Below, in pieces: positions 37,496-46,242 of a DNA stretch of 64,000 nucleotides. The DNA lies in contig CAYPXZ010000004.1 in NCBI GenBank assembly GCA_964414785.1, positions 1-64,000 on the forward strand, read 5' to 3'. Within the stretch, counting starts at the first letter, position 1; the number at the start of each line of letters is the position of its first letter. The position numbers and the translations under genes were made by a program. The notes beneath the pieces were generated by a model. The model did not search any database and was not told where the DNA came from. It was given only the letters and a program-made list of their open reading frames with translations. The DNA is from Palsa-1447 sp964414785 (GTDB lineage: Bacteria > Verrucomicrobiota > Verrucomicrobiia > Opitutales > Opitutaceae).

Positions 37496-39610
37496 ATGGG
37501 AGTTGTCGCGTACCTGAAACGGCCGGTCCGCGTCGTGCCTGCTGCAGTGCCGGCCGCGGCCGTCGTGGCCCAGCCCCTTCCAAAGGTGATCGGAGGACGA
37601 ACCCTCCGGGATGCGAGAAGGGAGAATCGGGCGTTTTTCACCCGCCTCTGGATCGAGGGCTATGAAAAACGTGCCGACCGCAGCAGCCCCACTGACGCAC
37701 AGTATCTCGCCCTTCTTAACGCCTACGTGGACTTCTTGAGCGAGGACAAGACGCCCATTGAAACCGAATTCCTGAGTTCGGAGTGTGAAAAGATCGCACG
37801 GAACCCCTCCTGCAACGAGCCGCTAATCCTCACGGTCGCCGCTGTCCGCTGCACGAACCTCTACGACCGCCGGCGCATGTTGGGGCGCGCCCTGGAGCTC
37901 TACCCTCAATCACGGCATTTGGCTTATCCACAGCTCTTCGCCGCCGCGTGGCTCATGTCCGAGTCGAACGAGAAATACGACGAAGAGGGGGAGCTCAATG
38001 TCCTGGCGAAGAAGCTGATCCCCAGGTGCCTTCAGGATGGGAGCTTCACGCCCGAGGAACAGAATGAGGAGGCCCTCGTCTTCATCGACCGGTGGGGCCA
38101 GCAGGTATTCTCCATGGATGCGGAGCAGGTCTGCGACGCCGTCCGTGGCGCGGGATCTGGGTACAAGTGGCTCTCGCTCATCCTGGATGGCCAGCGCCGC
38201 ATCCGGGACGCATGGAACGCCCGCGGAAGCGGATACGCGAACACCGTGAGCCAGGACGGGTGGCGCGAGTTTTACAGAGACCTGGCGTATGCCCGGTACA
38301 ACTTCGTCCGGGCGTGGGAAATGGATCCGGCGAAGCCGCTTCCCGCCGAACGGATGATGAACGTGGCCCTCGGGGACACGGGACTTGATGAGATGAAGAT
38401 CTGGTTCGACCGGGCCCTCAAAGCCCAGATCGATTACGCCCCTGCCTGGTCTATGATGCGCTGGGGCCTCCGGGATCGCTGGTTCGGGAATCCCAAGGCC
38501 CAACTGGCTCTTGCGACGCAGGCCCTTGGGACCGGGCGATTCGACACCTATGTCCCCTTTGAACTCATCCGCTGCGTCTGGAACACCGAAGCCGACGAGG
38601 AAATCCCCTCGGGCTCCCACATCTACGGTGATCCCCAGATTTGGCCCCTCCTCAGCCGCATGTTCGAGGGCTATATCGCAAATCCCTCCCGGCCTGGCAC
38701 GGAGAACGAATGGAGATCCTACTACGCCGTGGTGGCCTACCTGACAGGAAAATTCGACGTGGCTAAGGCGCAGCTGGTTGCGATGGACTGGAAATTTGAT
38801 CCCAAAGGCCATTACGATACCCCAAGGGACCTGTCCCTCATGCCGCTCGAGGTAGCCGCGCTCACCGAAAGGTCCGGCTCGGCCGTCGCCAAGGCCGAGG
38901 CCGATGCCAAGGCGGGAAAGGTGGGCGACGCCCTCGCAGTCTTCAAGGTGGTCGCCGCGACGGGCGCTGATCCGCGCACGAAGTCTTATGCGGGGATTCG
39001 CGTGGACCAGCTCCAGAGGATCCAGGACCTGAAGTCCGGAAAATGGGTGAGCCTCCTTCCGACCAGCACGTCGGACCCCGACTGGGTCTTCAGCATCGGA
39101 ACGGCGGAGAAGGTGGAGAAGGAATCCCTCCTCGTCCGCTATGGGAGGGCGGGCCATATGCTCTTCTCCAAGTCCCCAATTGGGAAAAACTTCGAGGTAC
39201 GCGGATCGTTTGATGTCGTGAGCGCCCCCAACAACCAGTTCCAGGCCGGGCTCGTCATGGGCATCCCCAATTTCTCCACCTACAAATGGCTCTCCTTTCG
39301 GATCAAGCGCCATGACCTTGAGGGCGACCTCGTGAGCGTCGGGCTCGGATGGTCCACACAGGAGGTGTCGCAGCACGTGCCCCTGAGCGAGAAAACGAAC
39401 ACGTTTGGCTTCAAGCTCAGCGGTGGGAAGTTCTCAGCGACACTGAACGGCGAAGTCATCTACGACGATGCCGTCCTTCCCGCCAAGATCAACGTTCCCG
39501 ACGAGAACTACCTCGTGGGACTCGGAGCCTTCAGCGACAGCGATGACGCCCTTATCCGCTATAACGGCGTCGAGATCCGAATCGTGCCGCCACGAGAGGA
39601 GGCGAAATGA
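37496..39610 (+). CDS. Large TPR-like protein with C-terminal lectin-like domain, start uncertain
   Basis: At least 704 residues. Residues 35-500 are helical with TPR-like spacing (FDRALKAQIDYAPAWSMMRWG, DALAVFKVVAATGADPRTKSYAG broken here for length); residues about 525-700 look like a beta-sandwich of the concanavalin/laminin-G type (FEVRGSFDVVSAPNNQFQAGLV, KLSGGKFSATLNGEVIYDD). The frame stays open upstream to 37394 and encodes a hydrophobic stretch (IAIWVIAILATLTTAMGVVAY) immediately before and through the first ATG, so the true protein probably begins upstream with a membrane anchor. Its stop overlaps the next gene (ATGA). Function unknown. Confidence 0.7.
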   Translation: MGVVAYLKRPVRVVPAAVPAAAVVAQPLPKVIGGRTLRDARRENRAFFTRLWIEGYEKRADRSSPTDAQYLALLNAYVDFLSEDKTPIETEFLSSECEKIARNPSCNEPLILTVAAVRCTNLYDRRRMLGRALELYPQSRHLAYPQLFAAAWLMSESNEKYDEEGELNVLAKKLIPRCLQDGSFTPEEQNEEALVFIDRWGQQVFSMDAEQVCDAVRGAGSGYKWLSLILDGQRRIRDAWNARGSGYANTVSQDGWREFYRDLAYARYNFVRAWEMDPAKPLPAERMMNVALGDTGLDEMKIWFDRALKAQIDYAPAWSMMRWGLRDRWFGNPKAQLALATQALGTGRFDTYVPFELIRCVWNTEADEEIPSGSHIYGDPQIWPLLSRMFEGYIANPSRPGTENEWRSYYAVVAYLTGKFDVAKAQLVAMDWKFDPKGHYDTPRDLSLMPLEVAALTERSGSAVAKAEADAKAGKVGDALAVFKVVAATGADPRTKSYAGIRVDQLQRIQDLKSGKWVSLLPTSTSDPDWVFSIGTAEKVEKESLLVRYGRAGHMLFSKSPIGKNFEVRGSFDVVSAPNNQFQAGLVMGIPNFSTYKWLSFRIKRHDLEGDLVSVGLGWSTQEVSQHVPLSEKTNTFGFKLSGGKFSATLNGEVIYDDAVLPAKINVPDENYLVGLGAFSDSDDALIRYNGVEIRIVPPREEAK

Positions 39611-40299
39611 AACGCTACCCCATCCTCCTCCTGATTCTGATGGGCGTGTCCTCACCTGCCGGGGCTCTCAAGCCCGGCGATTCCTTCCAAAATGTGGTTT
39701 CCGAACTGGGGAAGCCCGCGGGCCAAATCGATGCGGGTGCCGTGAAGATCCTCAAGTATCCGTGGGGAACCGTGAAGTTGAAGGACGGCATCGTCATTGA
39801 GGTCACGGGATCCCCTGCCCCGGTTCCGGTGGCGGCGCCACTACAGGCATCAGGCCCGGCGCCAGCCCAGACCGTGATACCGACCGCAAGACCGGGCGAC
39901 TCTGCGGGCATCACCCAGGAAATGAACCAAGCCATCGATGCGGTGAAGCGGATCGTGAACCAACCCGCCCCGTCGGTTCCGATCATGCCGGGGATGAACG
40001 TGACAAATTTTGGCGACGCCTATTTCCACCCGGGTGCCGCCACCCCTGACTTCAAGACGGTCGATGTCCGGACGACACAGGAGCTTGTCTACGACAAGTA
40101 CGAGTACGTGAGTTCGCACATGAATCCCGGAATCGCCTTCCTCGGAAGCGAACTCGAATTCAATGCGATGACGAAATTTTTCTACACCGACCGCTCGGTG
40201 CCAAGGAAGAAACTCACAGAGCCGGAGATGCTGGAGATCAACCGGCTCTACCGCATCATTGGCCAATGTCAGTCCGAGCTCGCCGCGCTCAAGAAATAA
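39607..40299 (+). CDS. Secreted protein of unknown function, BamE/OmlA-like N-terminus
   Basis: A 230-residue protein with a signal peptide (MKRYPILLLILMGVSSPAGA). Residues 22-68 (LKPGDSFQNVVSELGKPAG ... LKDGIVIEV) have the helix-turn pattern of SmpA/OmlA-type small domains, followed by a Pro/Ala-rich linker (70-95) and a C-terminal region with ELVYDKYEYVSSHMN that I do not recognise. It overlaps the preceding TPR-like gene by 4 bp, so the two are translated together and probably work together at the envelope. A hairpin follows. Confidence 0.7.
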   Translation: MKRYPILLLILMGVSSPAGALKPGDSFQNVVSELGKPAGQIDAGAVKILKYPWGTVKLKDGIVIEVTGSPAPVPVAAPLQASGPAPAQTVIPTARPGDSAGITQEMNQAIDAVKRIVNQPAPSVPIMPGMNVTNFGDAYFHPGAATPDFKTVDVRTTQELVYDKYEYVSSHMNPGIAFLGSELEFNAMTKFFYTDRSVPRKKLTEPEMLEINRLYRIIGQCQSELAALKK

Positions 40300-40304
40300 C
40301 AACA

Positions 40305-40337
40305 AAGCCGGGCCCGCTAGCACGCTAACCGGGCCGA
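40305..40337. terminator. Imperfect bidirectional terminator
   Basis: GGCCCGCTAGC (40311-40321) and GCTAACCGGGCC (40324-40335) form an imperfect stem between two convergent genes with stops at 40299 and 40344, flanked by AACAAAG and GAATTCG. Only modest T-runs are present. Confidence 0.5.
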
Positions 40338-40343
40338 ATTCGA

Positions 40344-40799
40344 TCATTTCGGTTTCACCATGGGATCCCCAAATCCGGCGGCAATGGGGATGAAGAACAC
40401 GGTGATGGCGTAGAACCCCATCGGGCCCGTGTGCACCCCTATGCCCAGCTTGGACATGATCCTGGCCGTACGGGCGCTGGCCTTTTGCGTCACGATGTCC
40501 GCATGCAGTTCATCCATTTTTGCGCCCTCTCGGACCATGAATGGCTCCATCATCACCGGGGTTGAGTTGGCGGTCGCCTCGGCCGCAATTCGGTCTTCGA
40601 TCCCCGTCTTGGATAGAATGGGGGCAATCAGGGTTGGATCCTTCGGTTTTGCCACGAATTTGAATTCCGAGAGGAGAACCTTGTGCAGATCCGTGTGAGC
40701 GGCTTCGGGCTCGGCGCCGGAATCTCCCCCGAACGCAAGCGAACCTGTCGATGCGATCGTAAGCGCGGCGGCTGCGCGTCTACAGGCAAAGAACTTCAT
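40344..40799 (-). CDS. Small exported membrane protein, unknown function
   Basis: A 151-residue protein with an N-terminal signal peptide (about 1-24, ending LAFGG) and one C-terminal hydrophobic segment (about 127-143, FYAITVFFIPIAAGFG). The middle is hydrophilic and contains TPVMMEPFMVREGAKMDELHADI. The MEPFxV-like string reminds me of small verrucomicrobial exported proteins but I cannot name a family. It stands alone, convergent with the preceding operon. Confidence 0.6.
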   Translation of the reverse strand: MKFFACRRAAAALTIASTGSLAFGGDSGAEPEAAHTDLHKVLLSEFKFVAKPKDPTLIAPILSKTGIEDRIAAEATANSTPVMMEPFMVREGAKMDELHADIVTQKASARTARIMSKLGIGVHTGPMGFYAITVFFIPIAAGFGDPMVKPK

Positions 40800-41190
40800 G
40801 GGGGGCGGCTATGGCGACACGCCGTGGCGGCCTAATGTTCCTACGAGGGGGCGCCCCAAGAGCCTCGGTCAGTATCGGACCGTCAATACGTGTCGCCCTC
40901 GAAACTTGAGCTGAGTTTCCACCGTTGGTTGTAAGCACGCAGACGGGCCGGAATGCCCGGCAACATACGGTTCCGCGCAACAATATAGGCCCTTAATTAA
41001 GATTGTTTCATCTATCCCGTTTGTCGCGTAACCGGTTATATATTAATAAGCTAAGGCTATAACAATCCGGATGGCATGCCCACTGCGTAGCGATGTGTAG
41101 CTGAGCGCGCAAAAAACACTGGCCGGTTCTCGACCTGATCCTGCCCATTCCGGATCAAGGGCGGCCGTTCTCTCGGCGGCGCTGATCGCC
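40800..41190. other. 391-bp region with an AT-rich promoter-like island
   Basis: No confident gene is visible except the probable 5' end of the TMTC-like gene. Bases 40985-41065 are strikingly AT-rich (TTAATTAAG, TTATATATTAATAAGC), unlike the surrounding DNA, and likely hold the promoters. An in-frame ATG at 41071 starts a nine-codon frame closed by TAG 41098-41100, directly before the open frame of the next gene. Confidence 0.5.
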
Positions 41191-43146
41191 GTGACCGCGG
41201 TTCTTGCGTACTTCAACACCCTGAATTCTCCCCTTGTCTTGGATGACGGACCCGCGATCGCGAAGAATCCGAGCATCCAAAGGTTGTGGCCTCTTTGGGG
41301 CGCGCTTAATCCGCCCGCGGGAACGACGGTGACCGGGCGCCCCGTCGCCAACCTCACGTTCGCACTCAATCACGCCCTCTCGGGCGCCGACGTTTGGAGT
41401 TATCATGCCCTGAACCTCCTGATCCATTCCCTGAGCGGAATAATCCTTTTCGGCATCGTTCGGAGGACCCTCCTTCGACCGTCCTTGAGTCGCCGATTCG
41501 GGTCGGACTCGCTCCCCCTGGCGCTGGTGACCTCCCTGATATGGACCCTCCATCCATTGCAGACGGAAGCCGTGACGTACACCGTCCAAAGGGTCGAGTC
41601 GCTGGCGGGATTCTTCTACCTGATGACTCTGTATTGCGTCATCAGGGCGGTGGAGTCGGCCCGGCCATGGATCTGGCAGGGATGCGCGCTGGCGGCATGC
41701 CTTTGGGGGATGGGTACAAAGGAGGTCATGGTTACGGCTCCGGTCGTCGTGTTGTTCTATGATCGTACGTTTCTGGCCGGCACCTTTCGCAAGGCTTGGG
41801 AAATGCGCCGAGGCCTCTACCTGGGCATGGCGGCTACATGGCTGCCGTTGGCCTTGCTGGTCGCAGGCACCGGCTGGAACCGGCACGGTTCGGCCGGCTT
41901 CACGGGAGTGATTTCCCCCTGGGCCTATTGGCTGACCCAATCTGAGGCCATCGTCAGGTATCTGTCGCTCTCCCTGTGGCCGGCGCCCTTGATTTTCGAC
42001 TATGGCACAAACCTGGTGGGTGGCCTTGATAAGGCGCTGCCGTATCTGCTGCCGGTCACTTTCCTTTTCATGATTGGGATGGTTGCCGTGTGGCGACGGC
42101 CGGCTCTTGGATTCCTGGCCGTTTGGTACTTCGCAATACTGGGTCCGACAAGCGTGATGCCCGTGGCGACCCAGACGATTGCAGAGCACCGCATGTATCT
42201 GCCGCTCGCAGCGGTCGCGACAACGGCGGCGCTCGGGGCCTATGCAGTCGGTAGACGGTGGGGGCTGGCCCTTCTTGGAGCCGTGGCGCTTCTGCTCGGT
42301 TTCCTCTCCCACGTGCGAAACGAGGTTTACCGGAGCGAGTTAGCCCTTTGGAGCGATACCGTGACGAAAAGGCCTGGCAACGAACGGGCCCATAGCTCGC
42401 TGGGCAGGGTGTTATCCAAAATGCCCGGGAAAACCCCTGAGGCTCTTTCGGAATATTACGCGGCCCTTAGGATAAGCCCTTACTATGCGGATGCGCACGC
42501 AAACCTTGGTATCCTGCTCGAAGGCATCCCCGGCCGGATCGATGAGGCCATTGCCCACCTGACCGAGGCGGTCCGGATTCTTCCGGACCAAGCCGAGCCG
42601 CATTTCAACCTCGGAGTCGCGCTTGCACACTCCGGCCAGTTCGAAAGAGCACGGGCCGAATATGAAGAGGCGGTGCGACTCGACCCTGGCAACTACAAGG
42701 CCCTCGCGGACCTCGGGGTGCTTCTTTGCGAAAATGGAATGATCGACATAGGAGTCGAGCGGCTCAGTGCGGCGCTGGTCATCAAGCCGGACTTTGCCGA
42801 GGCCCATTTTGACCTGGGAAACGCCCTGGTTCGGTCCGGAAGGGTTGCCGAGGCCCTGCGGCACTATGAGGAGGCTTTGCGCTACAGGCCCGATTATGCC
42901 GAAGCCAGCAACAACATGGGAATCATCCTCTACCGGACGGGTTCACCGGCACAGGGGTTGGAGCTCATCGAGGCCGCCATAAGGATGCGCCCGGATTACC
43001 CTCAGGCTCATTTCTCGCGGGGCGCGGCCCTTATTCAGGAGGGAAGGCGTGCCGAGGCAGTTTCCGAGTTCAACGAGGTGCTGCGCCTAAAGCCGGGCGA
43101 TCCCGGAGCCCTCAGGATGCTGGAATTGATCCAAACCGTGCGGTAG
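41191..43146 (+). CDS. TMTC-like polytopic glycosyltransferase with C-terminal TPRs, 5' end anomalous
   Basis: At least 651 residues. The N-terminal 390 residues are polytopic (about nine or more TMs) with an SPLVLDDGPAI luminal Asp-Asp motif near the start, TLHPLQTEAVTYTVQRVE and AEHRMYLPLA, all typical of TMTC-type GT-C mannosyltransferase-like proteins; the rest is about seven TPRs (ADAHANLGILL, AEPHFNLGVAL, AEAHFDLGNAL, AEASNNMGIIL). The GTG at 41191 falls inside the first TM (AAVLSAALIAVTAVLAYF), so the real start is probably upstream, at CTG 41101 or beyond an in-frame TAG. It may glycosylate exported proteins; substrate unknown. Confidence 0.78.
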   Translation: MTAVLAYFNTLNSPLVLDDGPAIAKNPSIQRLWPLWGALNPPAGTTVTGRPVANLTFALNHALSGADVWSYHALNLLIHSLSGIILFGIVRRTLLRPSLSRRFGSDSLPLALVTSLIWTLHPLQTEAVTYTVQRVESLAGFFYLMTLYCVIRAVESARPWIWQGCALAACLWGMGTKEVMVTAPVVVLFYDRTFLAGTFRKAWEMRRGLYLGMAATWLPLALLVAGTGWNRHGSAGFTGVISPWAYWLTQSEAIVRYLSLSLWPAPLIFDYGTNLVGGLDKALPYLLPVTFLFMIGMVAVWRRPALGFLAVWYFAILGPTSVMPVATQTIAEHRMYLPLAAVATTAALGAYAVGRRWGLALLGAVALLLGFLSHVRNEVYRSELALWSDTVTKRPGNERAHSSLGRVLSKMPGKTPEALSEYYAALRISPYYADAHANLGILLEGIPGRIDEAIAHLTEAVRILPDQAEPHFNLGVALAHSGQFERARAEYEEAVRLDPGNYKALADLGVLLCENGMIDIGVERLSAALVIKPDFAEAHFDLGNALVRSGRVAEALRHYEEALRYRPDYAEASNNMGIILYRTGSPAQGLELIEAAIRMRPDYPQAHFSRGAALIQEGRRAEAVSEFNEVLRLKPGDPGALRMLELIQTVR

Positions 43147-43228
43147 CACGCATGCATCGGGCTCAATTGGCCCTTGGCAGATAAATTTGAGCTTGGGGCC
43201 TCGTGCCTTGGGGGGTACGGGTTTGGGG

Positions 43229-44089
43229 GTGCATCGCTGGATCCTGCCATTTGCCCTTTTTACATCGGCGTGCGCAGCCCAGATGCCTCCGGTCTTCCTG
43301 AGCCACGTTCTGGTCGTGGTCGACCCCGTTAGTTACAAAGAGATCGTCCATTCGAACGAACTCGGGAAGCTAGCTGCCGCGGGCGAGATGACTGTTGAGG
43401 CGAACCTGGGCAAATGGACGGCGTTCTACATTACGTGCCATCAGACGATCATCGAGATATTGGCAGCGGAAAGAGCCCTGGACAACGAGCCATTGCGTGT
43501 CGGCAGGTCCGGAATAGGCCTCGGATTCACGGACAAGGCCGGCGGCCGCGAGATCGAGAAACGCCTCCGTAAGGAATTTGGCGGCCGGGTTTCTTTGAGG
43601 GTGCTCACGCATCAGACCAGGCAGGCCGCCATCCCGTGGTTTTCGGAAATCGATGTCGATGGCGGCGGCGGCGGCATCCTGTCGACATGGTTCTATGAAC
43701 TTTCCCCGGGCTTTCTCATCGCGAGATACCCGGGTGCCCATGAAGGGCGCGCATTGGATAGCCAGCAGTACTTCGCCGCCCGTCCGACTGAGAACCAACT
43801 GCTCGACGACGTGGTGGGCATTACATTGGCGCTCAACCCTGGGGAATCCTCCCTCCTTGCAGCCGAGCTCGGGGCTGTCGGCTGGACGGTGAATCCGTCG
43901 AAGGATCGTACGGTGGTGAACGGACCTGGTGCCACGATTTCACTGATTCCACCGGGCGGCCGAAACGGCATTCAAGAGATAGAGTTTCGCTTAAGAAGAT
44001 ATACGCCAAAGGAAGACATTCGGCTGGGAGCGATTGAGCTCGAGCTAGCGGGCGAGACCGGGCGGCTCAGGTTGAATCGATTTGAATAG
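43229..44089 (+). CDS. Exported DUF5829-like / glyoxalase-fold protein
   Basis: A 286-residue protein. GTG 43229 places a signal peptide at the N-terminus (MHRWILPFALFTSACAAQ), which is why I prefer it over the TTG at 43187. The mature part starts VFLSHVLVVVDPVSYKEIVHS, resembling the DUF5829 pattern of a beta strand followed by D-x-x-S/T-Y-x-x-I, and contains ELSPGFLIARYPG and an internal repeat-like VVGITLALNPGE ... TVVNGPGATISLI, consistent with paired beta-alpha-beta modules of the vicinal-oxygen-chelate fold. Metal ligands are not evident. Function unknown. Confidence 0.6.
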   Translation: MHRWILPFALFTSACAAQMPPVFLSHVLVVVDPVSYKEIVHSNELGKLAAAGEMTVEANLGKWTAFYITCHQTIIEILAAERALDNEPLRVGRSGIGLGFTDKAGGREIEKRLRKEFGGRVSLRVLTHQTRQAAIPWFSEIDVDGGGGGILSTWFYELSPGFLIARYPGAHEGRALDSQQYFAARPTENQLLDDVVGITLALNPGESSLLAAELGAVGWTVNPSKDRTVVNGPGATISLIPPGGRNGIQEIEFRLRRYTPKEDIRLGAIELELAGETGRLRLNRFE

Positions 44090-44218
44090 GGGCCGAGCGG
44101 GCGAATAGCGCCGGGGACCCGGCCAGCCGGTTATTGCCCGGCCACCAACCCCTGCGTCCCCGGAACGGCCCGCAAATAGAATTTCTGGAGAGGCCAAATG
44201 CCGCAGCGAATGGATCCG

Positions 44219-45028
44219 TCAATGGGTCCGCGGAGCCGCATCGGGATCAACCTTTTTGCCCTCAAGCGACGCGGCGACAATCCACGCCGACGCAGCCAGC
44301 AGCAGGGTCAAGAGGGTCTCCGACCATTGAACCTGCCTCGAAGGCGCCCATTCCGGCGCAGGGCGCGCGAAAAAGCTCGGCAGCCAGACCAGGACGCCAA
44401 AAAGGCTCATCATCGCGGCTTCCAGTGTCGCCGCCAGTCGGGGAAGCACCCCAACGATAAGGCTGAGGCCCGCTGCCGCATGGCTGGCTCCTGTAAAATA
44501 TGCGATTCCCGTCCGGTGGGGAAGCCATGCCGGGACCATGGCCGCGGTATACTGGGCGTAGGCGAAATGCGCGGCGCCGTATGCCACGCAGCACGCGCCG
44601 AAAATGACCCGCGCCACGTGAAGCGCCCGGTCGCCGGTCATTGCGGTCCCTGCGGTCACTCCAAGTTGCCGGCGCAGCAACCCGTAGAGAATCCACGTGC
44701 CAACCCAGGGTCCCAGGGCCTCACCGAGACCGTACCAGGAGCCGACGACCAAAGGCTGGATAAGAACCGGGCGCGCGCGTGCCAGGACCCAGACCGTTTC
44801 GTACACGCCGACAACCACCGCGCTCAAGCATGCGGTGCGCCCGAAGAGCAAGCCTGCGCTTGCGGCCAGCAGGACCGCCCCCAATCCAAAGGTCCAAATT
44901 TCCGGCCGTGGAACCAGCGCCGGAAGCGGCCCCATGATCGGCGCAAAATTGCCATACGTCAGGCTGAGCAACGCGAGGCCCGCCACCGCGGACCCAAACA
45001 GAACGTGGCCTATTCCGGAAATCTTCAT
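44219..45028 (-). CDS. DoxX-like membrane protein
   Basis: A 269-residue protein with about seven TMs. The order G-x-x-LFG (ISGIGHVLFGSAVAGLALLSL), VVGSWYGLGEALGPWVGTWILYG, and ARVIFGACCVAYGAAHFAYAQYTAAMVPAWLP resembles the DoxX/SURF4-like family, in which repeated four-helix units occur. The central HFAYAQYTA-MVP stretch is the usual DoxX motif region. Function is uncertain; DoxX relatives take part in membrane redox processes. It is followed on the same strand by no close partner; the 2-hydroxyacid dehydrogenase starts a separate unit upstream. Confidence 0.72.
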   Translation of the reverse strand: MKISGIGHVLFGSAVAGLALLSLTYGNFAPIMGPLPALVPRPEIWTFGLGAVLLAASAGLLFGRTACLSAVVVGVYETVWVLARARPVLIQPLVVGSWYGLGEALGPWVGTWILYGLLRRQLGVTAGTAMTGDRALHVARVIFGACCVAYGAAHFAYAQYTAAMVPAWLPHRTGIAYFTGASHAAAGLSLIVGVLPRLAATLEAAMMSLFGVLVWLPSFFARPAPEWAPSRQVQWSETLLTLLLAASAWIVAASLEGKKVDPDAAPRTH

Positions 45029-45083
45029 TCTTAGGTTGCTCGCGTCCCGGGAATGCGGCGGTCCAGAAGCCTCTGTGCACGGC

Positions 45084-46109
45084 CTAGCTTACCGGCTTGC
45101 TCCGGAGTTTCGACACGGTCTCGAGCACCGCCCTCTGGCATCGGAGGGGAGGAAGGCCGCGCAGGACGCTTTCCAGGTCGTCAACCACGATCTGCCCCAT
45201 CCAGGGCCAGATCTCGGGGATGTTCCCCGCGCGGTGGGCCTGAAGGAGGGTGTTCGGCGTGCCCCTCGCTCGGTGGCCGGCCGGAATGGGCTCGTCGGGC
45301 CAGACGTCAATGCCGGCCCGGATATGGCCGGATGCGGCGGCGTCCAGGAGCTCGTCGAAATTCACGATGCCTGCGCGGCTCACCAGGATTACGATTCCTC
45401 CCTTCTCCATGCTTTCATATTGGGCGCGCCCGATCCTGCCCGCGTTCTCCGTCGTCACGGCGGCCGTCAGGAACACGGCTGCGCATCCCCTGAAGCATTC
45501 CTCGAGCGTAGCCGGGATGACTCCCATCTCGCGCAGCACGTTGGCGTGGATCCACGGGTCGCAGACCATGATCCTGCGGCTGAACGGCAGCAGCAGGGGA
45601 AGGAGCGCCCGGCCGACATTGCCGAGGCCCACGATCGCCAGCGGACGGCCGTGAAGGAGGATCGAGTCCTGGTTGTCGCCCTCCCCGTAGAGCGTCTCCG
45701 AGCCCGACCGGATCGCAGCGTCCGCCTGGTGGATCCTCCGGGCGAGCGACAGCGCCATCCCGAGGGCCATCTCCGCGACCGGCTTCGCGAACACGGGGGC
45801 CGTCGAGAGGACGGGAACGCCCCTGCGGTGGCACTCGGCGTAGTCGACGTTCGGCAGGAAGTTGCTCTCGACGTTGAAGATCACCTTGAGCTTCGGCGCG
45901 CGGTCGAGCCGGGAGCGCTCGAGCGAAGGCTGCCCGATGATGGCCACGGTCTCCGGGAGGTTCCGGTCGATGTGGTCGTCTGGCGCGGGGCCGCCGTCGT
46001 GCCACAGGACCCGGCCCAGGCCCTCGAGCCTCCTCTTCGTCGGCGCGTCGAATATCTGGTCGATGCGCCGGGGATGGGGGTCCAGGAGGATGAGCGGGGA
46101 GTCTTTCAT
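45084..46109 (-). CDS. D-isomer-specific 2-hydroxyacid dehydrogenase
   Basis: A 341-residue NAD(P)-dependent dehydrogenase. The Rossmann motif is AIVGLGNVGRALLPLL with the DPW acidic turn after beta-2; the substrate Arg is in VSRAGIVNFDEL and the Glu in DVWPDEPIP. The catalytic His is expected in the late QAHRAGNIPEI stretch (family pattern TPHxAG; here LQAHRAG). The ATG at 46109 (MKDSPLILLDP) marks where homology begins. Substrate is unknown; relatives reduce hydroxypyruvate or phosphoglycerate. It follows the PLP decarboxylase on the same strand by 133 bp. Confidence 0.88.
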   Translation of the reverse strand: MKDSPLILLDPHPRRIDQIFDAPTKRRLEGLGRVLWHDGGPAPDDHIDRNLPETVAIIGQPSLERSRLDRAPKLKVIFNVESNFLPNVDYAECHRRGVPVLSTAPVFAKPVAEMALGMALSLARRIHQADAAIRSGSETLYGEGDNQDSILLHGRPLAIVGLGNVGRALLPLLLPFSRRIMVCDPWIHANVLREMGVIPATLEECFRGCAAVFLTAAVTTENAGRIGRAQYESMEKGGIVILVSRAGIVNFDELLDAAASGHIRAGIDVWPDEPIPAGHRARGTPNTLLQAHRAGNIPEIWPWMGQIVVDDLESVLRGLPPLRCQRAVLETVSKLRSKPVS

Positions 46110-46242
46110 GGCGTCTCGTCTCGATGGGCGTCGCCGACGGGCACCCCTAGCCAGATCCCCCGGGCCCCAAGGCGCAATTCTTACTTTGGACCTGAGTCCG
46201 GCCTTCAGTGAAGGCATCCAAGAGGCTGCGAAGGCAGGGCGC

